From NCBI RefSeq assembly GCF_003626655.1, contig NZ_RBAN01000007.1, positions 186,001 through 250,000 on the forward strand: 64,000 nucleotides of DNA, read 5' to 3'. This DNA comes from Micromonospora costi. GTDB lineage: Bacteria > Actinomycetota > Actinomycetes > Mycobacteriales > Micromonosporaceae. This document shows positions 57,775 to 64,000 of the stretch, piece by piece (the stretch's first letter is position 1; the number at the start of each line of letters is the position of its first letter). The notes beneath the pieces were generated by a model that saw nothing but the letters and a program-made list of their open reading frames with translations, had not been told where the DNA came from and did not search any database. The translations under genes were made by a program, and so were the position numbers.

Positions 57775-58320
57775 TCAGTCGGTTTCGGTGAGGACCTCGC
57801 GCAGCGCGCTGGCGAAGAGCCTCATCGACGCGGAACCACCCGGGTTGAGCAGCACGTCGACGCCCTCGGGCAGCAGCGCCACCAACTTGGCGCTACTCAC
57901 CTGCCGCCAGTCCGCAGCTCGCACCCGAAGCTGGTCCGTCGCGCCGGTGGCGACCAGCACACACGGCGCGCCGTCGGGAGCGGGTGCCACGATGACGTCG
58001 CCCTCGTCGTCGACCGCGACCTGGGTCAGACTGTCCCGCAGCGCGAGCAGCACCAGGTTCGGCTCGGCACGCCCCGCCACGACCAGCTTCGCCGCCGCGT
58101 CGACCGGGCCGGTCGGCGCGTCCTCGCCTCTGGGCACGTAGAGCGGGTTGGGCTCGAACGCGCCAACGCTTCCGTCGTCGTTGACGAGCCAGCCGCCGAC
58201 GATCGACTCCACCGGCGGCACCGCCCCGGACTGGTCGTCCGCCTCTGGTGGCGGCGACCAGTCACTGTCGAGCAGCAGCATCCAGTTACGGTCCAGACCG
58301 GTGTCGCTCTGTTCACTCAC
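57775..58320 (-). CDS. Type VII secretion-associated SseB-like protein (1)
   Basis: A 181-aa soluble protein. N-terminal DRNWMLLLDSDWSPPPEADD then VESIVGGWLVNDDGSVGAFE and PNPLYVP is the segment shared with the other SseB-like protein. An SseB-type domain follows (AAAKLVVAGRAEPNLVLLAL, CVLVATGA, VDVLLNPGGSASMRLF). GTG at 58320 follows AAGGAG. It sits right downstream of the effector gene, so it may be its chaperone or immunity protein. Confidence 0.75.
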   Translation of the reverse strand: MSEQSDTGLDRNWMLLLDSDWSPPPEADDQSGAVPPVESIVGGWLVNDDGSVGAFEPNPLYVPRGEDAPTGPVDAAAKLVVAGRAEPNLVLLALRDSLTQVAVDDEGDVIVAPAPDGAPCVLVATGATDQLRVRAADWRQVSSAKLVALLPEGVDVLLNPGGSASMRLFASALREVLTETD

Positions 58321-58414
58321 GTGCCCACTCCTTACTGAGATCACCGCTCGGCCTCGGCGCTCGATCGCCGCTCATGTCCGGCGTCCGCAGTCGCTGGCTG
58401 TCATGGGGGAACGT

Positions 58415-60364
58415 TCACGTGCTGAAGTCGAGCAGCGGGTCGCCGAAGTCCAAAGGAGGTAGCTGCGGCGGAGTGGCTGCGGGCGGAGCGGCCGCGGGCG
58501 GAGCGGCTGCGGGCGGAGCGGCCGCCGGAGAAGGATGCGGTGCGCCGCCTCCGGGAGACACCAGCGGGCGGAACTCGCCCTTGTTGGAGACCGCGATGGT
58601 GGCGAAATCCGAGCCGGGGAAGCCGACCTTACCCTGGAAATCCTTCGGCCGAGTGGTCCACACGGTGTCGGTCGCCGCGAAGATCTGCCGATTGTTGCCC
58701 AGATCCTGCATCACCTGGCTGAACCCCGGGGCGACCTTGCCGTCCTTCGCCCCGAAACTGCAGGCGATCATGGCGATCGAACTGTCCGGGTTGGCGCCGC
58801 TCGCATCCTTGAACACCGTGTTGTGGTGCAGGACCTTGGCGAATTCCGCACCCGATACGTTGACCTTCTTGCCATTCTTCAACAACAGCCCGACGTCGTT
58901 CGGACTGCTGTGCGCCATGACGAACATCGGGTCGCTCGCGTCCCCGGCCCAGGGTGCGCGACGGAGCTGGTCGAACTCGAAGTCCGGCTGCGGCCCGTCC
59001 TTCCGCCCCCCTGCCGCCTCGGTCGGCCGCTCACCAGGCACGCTCTTGAAGACCGCTCGCCCGTCGGGGGCCAGATCCGGGCCCCGATACTTGCCGGTCG
59101 AGACGTTGGTGTCCACTTTGGCCCACGCGGCGCGGGTCTCGCTGTCGCGGGCACTCAACGGGAAACTCACGCCGATCTGCTTGCCGTCACTGTTGGTCAG
59201 CGGTTCGGCCCGGACGTCGTCGATGTTGAAGCGCGTCTTGAATCCGAAGCGGTTCCTGCCGACGATGGTGTTCTCGTCCGCCTTGGTTCCGGGCTTGAAC
59301 CGCGCCGCCAGGTCACTCAGGTTCTTCCCGGCGGACGAGAACGCACCCTTGATCGTCTTGCCCGGGCCGTAGCTCGTCGCGCCCGCGTCCAGACCCTTCG
59401 TGGCGCCGCCGCCGTTGAGTCCGCGGGTGGCTCCTTCGATGCCGCCCTTGACGGTTCCGGAGAGTGCGCCGCTGCCTTTGACCGCGAATTTCATGAAGCG
59501 GGCGGCGATGCGCCCGCCGGGGATGAGGCCGAGGGCCATGCCGCCGGCGGCGAGTCCGATTTCGGCGGGGTTTCCGCCGAGGACGGCTGAGGCGAGGTCG
59601 ATGGCGCCGGAGAGCAGGCCGATGGCTTCGCCGAGTGGGGGGAAGATGAAGGATGCGATGACGGAGAGCACGTCGAGGACCGTGGTGATCCATTCGATGA
59701 CGGTGCTGCGGAGGAACTCGATGAAGGCGTGGAACGCTTCGGCGATCTTTTCCCAGAGGGAGCGCTGGGGGGCGTCCTTGGCGAGGTGCCGTAGCGTTTC
59801 GGCGGCGGCGTGGGCGGCCTGGTCGCGTAGGGCGGTTGCCTGGCCGAGGAGTGATTTGGCCTGGTCGAGGGCCTGCCGGGCGTCGTCCGCCCGGTTCTGG
59901 GCGGCGGTGACGTCGTCGTCGGCCTTGTCCTTCGCGGCCTTCGCGGCGTCCGTGTCGCCGGTGAGGGCGGTGAGCGCGGCCTGCGCCGACGACAGTGCCG
60001 CTTGTGCTGCGCCCTGGTCGCCGGAGGCCTGCCGGGCCTGGTCCAGGGCCCGCAGTGACATCGTCTGCGCCTCCTCCAGCGACGGGAGGTAGCGCAGGTA
60101 GGCGTCCGCGGCCGCGGCGTAGGAGTGGGCCATGGTGTCCAGCCGGGGCGGCAGCTTGCCGATGAGGTCCTTGAAGGCCTCCATGGCCTTGCCCTGGCCG
60201 ACGTCGATCTGGCCGCCGCCGGCGAGCAGGTCGTGTGCCTCCTGGGTGGTGCGGGCCAACTCCTGGTAGGCGCGGGTGATCTCCTCGAAGGACTCCGGAT
60301 CACCCGGTACCGGGTCGGAGTCGAGTTCCAACACCGACCACTCGGCGTCACCCGGACGCGTCAT
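58415..60364 (-). CDS. Putative secreted effector with C80-like cysteine-protease domain
   Basis: A 649-aa polymorphic-toxin-like protein. N-terminal about 200 residues are helical and coiled (EEITRAYQELARTTQEAHDL, many Ala/Asp heptads), like WXG100/LXG-type export domains. Hydrophobic stretches (VLDVLSVIASFIFPPLGEA and LAAGGMALGLIPGGRIAARF) follow. The C-terminal domain has His485 in FVMAHSSPNDVG and Cys535 in IAMIACSFGAKDG, spaced and surrounded as in C80/clostripain-like proteases. It ends with an APPAAAPPAAA tail. GGGGAGG precedes ATG at 60364. Confidence 0.75.
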   Translation of the reverse strand: MTRPGDAEWSVLELDSDPVPGDPESFEEITRAYQELARTTQEAHDLLAGGGQIDVGQGKAMEAFKDLIGKLPPRLDTMAHSYAAAADAYLRYLPSLEEAQTMSLRALDQARQASGDQGAAQAALSSAQAALTALTGDTDAAKAAKDKADDDVTAAQNRADDARQALDQAKSLLGQATALRDQAAHAAAETLRHLAKDAPQRSLWEKIAEAFHAFIEFLRSTVIEWITTVLDVLSVIASFIFPPLGEAIGLLSGAIDLASAVLGGNPAEIGLAAGGMALGLIPGGRIAARFMKFAVKGSGALSGTVKGGIEGATRGLNGGGATKGLDAGATSYGPGKTIKGAFSSAGKNLSDLAARFKPGTKADENTIVGRNRFGFKTRFNIDDVRAEPLTNSDGKQIGVSFPLSARDSETRAAWAKVDTNVSTGKYRGPDLAPDGRAVFKSVPGERPTEAAGGRKDGPQPDFEFDQLRRAPWAGDASDPMFVMAHSSPNDVGLLLKNGKKVNVSGAEFAKVLHHNTVFKDASGANPDSSIAMIACSFGAKDGKVAPGFSQVMQDLGNNRQIFAATDTVWTTRPKDFQGKVGFPGSDFATIAVSNKGEFRPLVSPGGGAPHPSPAAAPPAAAPPAAAPPAATPPQLPPLDFGDPLLDFST

Positions 60365-60459
60365 GACCAACCTCCCCGTCGCTCCGTCTCGACAGCGGAG
60401 ATCCTGCCCATGGCTACCTCATTCGCTTTCGTCGTTGCTTGCGCCCGATGCCGGGGTGG

Positions 60460-61011
60460 TCAGCGGAGATCGGTGGCGGGCAGCCGCACCTCGAGTGCGC
60501 TGCCGGGGTTGATCACCAGGTATCGGTCACCGATCGGCTCTACGAGTTCCCGGACCGGGCGGCGCTCCCAGTAGGGCCAGTCGGCCGGGTCGGGCAGGTA
60601 GCGGTCCGAGGTGAACACGTGCACCACCGGCCGATCCAGGCCCGCGTCCAGATCGGCGATACCGACCCCGGGCACATGGGGTACGAACACCGTCGCCTCA
60701 CGCAGCGCGTTGCGGACCTGGTCGTCCCCGCCGAGGCCGGTGACCGCCATCTGCAAGGCGCCCTCCAGCTCGTTCGCCGGGACGGGGAACCCGAGCGCGG
60801 CCGGAGTCGGCCGGTAGTTCGGGTTCCGCTGGAACTCGTCGCTGATCTCGCCCCGCTCGTCCACCCGGAACGCGCCGATGACCGCCCAGCCGGGCACGTC
60901 CTCGGCCTCCTCGAATGCCGGATCGACCGCGTAGATCCAGCTGTCCGGGGCCTGCCTCGCCTGCCGGCGCATCTGGTCGGTCACCGTCGGCGGTGGCGCT
61001 GTCGTCACCAT
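60460..61011 (-). CDS. Type VII secretion-associated SseB-like protein (2)
   Basis: A 183-aa soluble protein. Residues about 18-60 read DSWIYAVDPAFEEAEDVPGW, AVIGAFRVDERGEISDEF and QRNPNYRPTP, followed by the SseB domain (VVHVFTSDRYLPDPADW, LVINPGSALEVRLPA). GAGGAGAGGAG lies before ATG at 61011. It lies 57 bp after the RHS toxin gene, where an immunity gene would be, and its first part resembles the toxin's own C-terminus. Confidence 0.8.
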   Translation of the reverse strand: MVTTAPPPTVTDQMRRQARQAPDSWIYAVDPAFEEAEDVPGWAVIGAFRVDERGEISDEFQRNPNYRPTPAALGFPVPANELEGALQMAVTGLGGDDQVRNALREATVFVPHVPGVGIADLDAGLDRPVVHVFTSDRYLPDPADWPYWERRPVRELVEPIGDRYLVINPGSALEVRLPATDLR

Positions 61012-61068
61012 TGCTCTCCTCTCCTCGCCCTGACTCGTGCCCTGCTCACTGACCACTGGTGCCCGCCA

Positions 61069-64000
61069 CTAACTTGCTGCGCCGGCCTTAATCTTGTCCG
61101 GGTCGACATAGCGGCCGTTGTCTTCCCGCACGTTCATCTGGAAACCCTCATCGGGGTGGTGGTCGATTCGAACGTTGGCAAAGCCGTCCTTCATCACACC
61201 GGTCGCGTTGTAGTGGTGGTCGACGCGGTACGCGCCGATGATCTTCTCCGGTGGGATGTCCCCGATGGCGGCCCATTCGTCCTGGTACTTCTTGTCCCCC
61301 AGTGGCGTTTTCTCGAAGGCATCCTTCGTGGCCGGGGCCTCCATCTGTGTGGGCGCGTGGACCATCGGCACGTCCCTGGTGTCGATCGCGTATATCCAGC
61401 CCTCGTGCTTCTCGTACTGCTTGGGAGCGCCACCGAAGAACCCCGTCGGCTTCGGCCCCGGCCGGAGGACCTTGTAACCGTTGTCCGTGAGGCTAGGGCG
61501 AACGAATTGCAGGGCGACATTCGGGTTGCCGGTGGTGGAAACGAAACCACTGCCGCGCGAATTGTGCATGTGGTCCGGCAGGTTGAAATGTGGTGTCTTA
61601 CCGTTCCGGGTTGCGTCGGACTTCAACCCGGTCTCGAAGATGCCTATTACGCGGCCGTCCTTGACGTCCTTCGGTCCGACCTCGGAGCCGTGGAACAGGA
61701 TTCCGGGCTTCGGCGGGTTCGCCACCGGCTGCGGTCGCACCTGGGCGAACGGATTGGCGTTGCTCGGTCCTGGCACGGGCCCGGTGTCGGGCAGGCTCCG
61801 GGCGTCGTTGCCCCCGCCCGGAGAGCCCGGGGTCTTGCTCGCCGAGCCGGCGGTGCAGGTCAGGCCGAGCGGATCGGCTGCCGCGTACGGGTTGGGTACG
61901 TAGCTCGCCGGATCCGGCGCCGGCGCGAGGCCGAGCGGGTCCTGGCTGACGTACCGGCCGCTGATCGGGTCGTAGTAGCGGTACACGTTGTAGTGCAGAC
62001 CGGTCTCTTCGTCCAGGTACTGCCCTGGGAACCGCAGCGGGATCACGCCTGATGCGTCGCCACCGGGGACCGCACCCCACAGGCTGGCGTCGTTGCGCCA
62101 TGCCAGCTCGCCGTCGGCGTCGACGAGGTCGGTGGGCGTGCCGACCAGGTCGGTGACGATCGCGTAGAAACGCTCGCCGACCTCGTCCCGCTCGTCCCGG
62201 ACAGTCTGAGCCACCGGGCGCTGCTCGTCCGGGTGGTACTCCCAGGTGGTCACCCGGGTGCGGCCGTACTCGTCGGTGTGTGCCTGCTCGACCAGCAGTG
62301 ACCCGTCCCAGACGAAGTCCACCTGCTCGACCGGGGCCGTGTCGTCGCCGCCGACGAGCCGCTGCTTGGCGATCCGCCGACCCAGCGGGTCGTAGCGGTA
62401 GCGCCAGCGGTCGCCGTCCGGCGTCCGCACCCCGACCAGCCGGTCGTGGGCGTCCCATTCGAAGTGCCACGTGCGGTCCCCGCCGGCCGGGTCGGTGAGC
62501 GTCCGGCTGACCATCCGGCCCTGCGCGTCGTACCGGTAGCGGACCCCGCCCGCCTCGGTGACCAGGTTGCCGTCGTAGCGCAGCTCCCCGGCGAACGGCA
62601 GGCCGGACACCCGGGCCGACGTCAGGTTGCCGGTCGCGTCGTACCGGTAGTCCTCGACCCGGCCCGCGCCCCGGACGGCGAGCACCCGGCCCGCCTCGTC
62701 CAGGGTGAAGTCGACCCGGCCCGTGGCATCCTCGTCGATGCCGGCGAGCAGACCGTCGGCCCGGTAGTCGAACCGGCGCTGCCGCAGGCCGGGCAGCACC
62801 TGTGCGGCGAGCTGCCGGTCGGTGCCGAACGTCTGCTCGAGCACCACCCGGCCGTCGAGGCTGCGCCGCAGCTCCCGGCCCTGCCCGTCGTGCCGGAAGC
62901 CGAGCGTGTGCCCCGCGGTGACCAACGAATCGAGGTTGCCGAACGGGTCGTACGCCCAGACGCTCTCCGACCCGTTGGGGGTGCGGCGGCGCCGAGCGCC
63001 GGTGCGGTCGTCGTAGCGGAAGGAGAGGGTACGGCCGTTCGTGGTGTGGGCCACCACGCGCCCGGCCTCGTCGCGCTCGATCACCAGCTCGGCATCGGCG
63101 TTCTCGGCCGCCACCAGCCGACCGACCGCGTCGTAGCGGTACCGGGTGGTGCCGGACACGGTCCGGCGCTCGACCACGTTGCCCAGCAGGTCGTGCTCGT
63201 ACTCGGTGGCCTCACCCAGCCCGTTCGTCGACCGGATCAGCTGACCGGCCGCGTCGTAGTCGTACCGCCGTACCCGGCCGTTGAAGTCGACCTCCTCGAC
63301 CAGCCGGCCTGCCGGGTCGTAGGTGTAACGCCACTCCAGGCCGCGGGGATCGGTGACCCGGGTCAGCCGCAGCTCGGCGTCGTACTCGTAGCCGGTCCGG
63401 GCGCCGGCGGCGTCCACGGTGGCCAGCACCAGGTCGAACGGGCCGTACTCGGTGCGGGTCACGTGGCCCGCGGCGTCGATCCGCTCGACCGGGTTGCCCT
63501 CGTCGTCGTAGCGCACCCGGTCGAGCTGGCCGCGCGCGCCGATCCGGTGGGCCTGGCTGCCCGCGAGCGCGGTGTCCCGGACCGGGTCGTCCGCCCGCAG
63601 CCGGTCGTAGTCGAACGGCTCCGCCACTCCGACCGGCCCGGCGGCCGGGTCCGGCGCGGTGGGGTAGCTGCGGGTAAGCGTCCGCTCCCCGGCCCGCACG
63701 GTGATCGTGGCGGCAGCGCCGACGGCCGTGACCCGTGCCTCGGTGCCGTCCGGACGGATCATCCGTCGCAACGCGCCGGCGTCGTCGTACTCGTAGCGGG
63801 TGGTCCGGCCCAGCGGGTCGGTCCGCGACAGCAACTGGTTGTACCGGCCCCACTCGAAGCGTGTCGTGTTGCCCAGCGGATCGGTCTCGGCGACGACGTG
63901 GTGCGCCTCGTCGAAGCGGTAGATGGTGACGTGGCCGAGCGAGTCGGTGTACGTGGTGATGCGCTGGTCGAGGTCGTACACGAGGGTGCCGTTGAGGAAG
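61069..64000 (-). CDS. RHS-repeat toxin with ADP-ribosyltransferase-like C-terminus, 5' part missing
   Basis: At least 970 residues; the frame runs off the right edge. Dozens of YD/RHS repeats (YRYDAVGRLVAAENAD, YDYDAAGQLIRSTNG types) end in the RHS core motif (LHYNVYRYYDPISGRYVSQD, PLGL), after which toxin tips vary. The tip (about 230 residues) has GILFHGSEVGP, GFVSTTGNPNVALQF, GWIYAIDTRDVPMVHAP and EWAAIGDIPPEKIIGAYRVD, the order of ADP-ribosyltransferase motifs (H/R, S-T-S, E). An RHS cocoon delivering an ART toxin is therefore likely. The exporter is unknown. Confidence 0.85.
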   Translation of the reverse strand, partial: FLNGTLVYDLDQRITTYTDSLGHVTIYRFDEAHHVVAETDPLGNTTRFEWGRYNQLLSRTDPLGRTTRYEYDDAGALRRMIRPDGTEARVTAVGAAATITVRAGERTLTRSYPTAPDPAAGPVGVAEPFDYDRLRADDPVRDTALAGSQAHRIGARGQLDRVRYDDEGNPVERIDAAGHVTRTEYGPFDLVLATVDAAGARTGYEYDAELRLTRVTDPRGLEWRYTYDPAGRLVEEVDFNGRVRRYDYDAAGQLIRSTNGLGEATEYEHDLLGNVVERRTVSGTTRYRYDAVGRLVAAENADAELVIERDEAGRVVAHTTNGRTLSFRYDDRTGARRRRTPNGSESVWAYDPFGNLDSLVTAGHTLGFRHDGQGRELRRSLDGRVVLEQTFGTDRQLAAQVLPGLRQRRFDYRADGLLAGIDEDATGRVDFTLDEAGRVLAVRGAGRVEDYRYDATGNLTSARVSGLPFAGELRYDGNLVTEAGGVRYRYDAQGRMVSRTLTDPAGGDRTWHFEWDAHDRLVGVRTPDGDRWRYRYDPLGRRIAKQRLVGGDDTAPVEQVDFVWDGSLLVEQAHTDEYGRTRVTTWEYHPDEQRPVAQTVRDERDEVGERFYAIVTDLVGTPTDLVDADGELAWRNDASLWGAVPGGDASGVIPLRFPGQYLDEETGLHYNVYRYYDPISGRYVSQDPLGLAPAPDPASYVPNPYAAADPLGLTCTAGSASKTPGSPGGGNDARSLPDTGPVPGPSNANPFAQVRPQPVANPPKPGILFHGSEVGPKDVKDGRVIGIFETGLKSDATRNGKTPHFNLPDHMHNSRGSGFVSTTGNPNVALQFVRPSLTDNGYKVLRPGPKPTGFFGGAPKQYEKHEGWIYAIDTRDVPMVHAPTQMEAPATKDAFEKTPLGDKKYQDEWAAIGDIPPEKIIGAYRVDHHYNATGVMKDGFANVRIDHHPDEGFQMNVREDNGRYVDPDKIKAGAAS

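Overview
The window reads as a chromosomal segment of a high-GC actinobacterium, most likely Micromonosporaceae (Micromonospora-like). Supporting signs are very strong G/C third-position bias, frequent GTG starts, a block with a DUF5324-like protein, a cyclophilin and a rhomboid protease like that of other actinomycetes, and long intergenic palindromes built on CCCCGCGATCTTGCA. The genus is an inference; no rRNA is present.

From 1 to about 34.5 kb the region is ordinary chromosome. It starts with a nucleotidyltransferase cut by the window edge, NUDIX and CBS proteins, an aminotransferase and CorA. Next come the DUF5324/cyclophilin/rhomboid block, a thiolase, and a two-component system with a lipoprotein gene that may be its target. 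These are followed by a secreted SGNH hydrolase-lectin, a GT-C/GT2 glycosyltransferase pair, a split transketolase divergent from a SoxR-type regulator, a quinone oxidoreductase, methyltransferases, and an FhuF-like iron reductase behind a good iron box. The stretch ends with an HTH-peptide deformylase fusion, a flavohemoglobin, a CPBP protein and an EcsC protein with histone-H1-like tails. Many convergent gene pairs are separated by strong hairpins.

At 34.7-34.9 kb lie tRNA-Ser(GCT) and tRNA-Arg(ACG). The 3' 45 bp of tRNA-Arg is repeated exactly at 36,430-36,474, which marks a decayed integrative element holding an integrase C-terminal scrap and one hypothetical gene. Further remnants (an integrase N-terminal scrap, a frameshifted gene, a weak att-like sequence near 42.19 kb) suggest that the cargo up to about 42.2 kb is accessory DNA. 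That cargo includes VOC, flavin-binding, TetR, aldehyde dehydrogenase and cupin genes.

From 42.5 to 51.4 kb there is a membrane protein with a lipase-type motif, an M43 metalloprotease, a YcaQ-like protein and several TetR-linked genes (SDR, hemerythrin), plus a VOC protein and another PNPOx-like protein. From 51.5 kb the theme is the cell surface: two COG4315 lipoproteins (one with an I36-like tail), a zinc metallopeptidase lipoprotein, and an ECF sigma/anti-sigma pair.

The last 8 kb (56-64 kb), all on the minus strand, form a secreted-toxin locus. It has a LysM-type membrane protein, two SseB-like type VII secretion-associated proteins, a 649-aa effector with a C80-like His/Cys pair, and an RHS protein with an ADP-ribosyltransferase-like C-terminus that runs off the right edge. 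The SseB-like proteins and the RHS toxin tail share a short sequence pattern, which is the most intriguing feature of the window. No type VII core machinery genes are visible.
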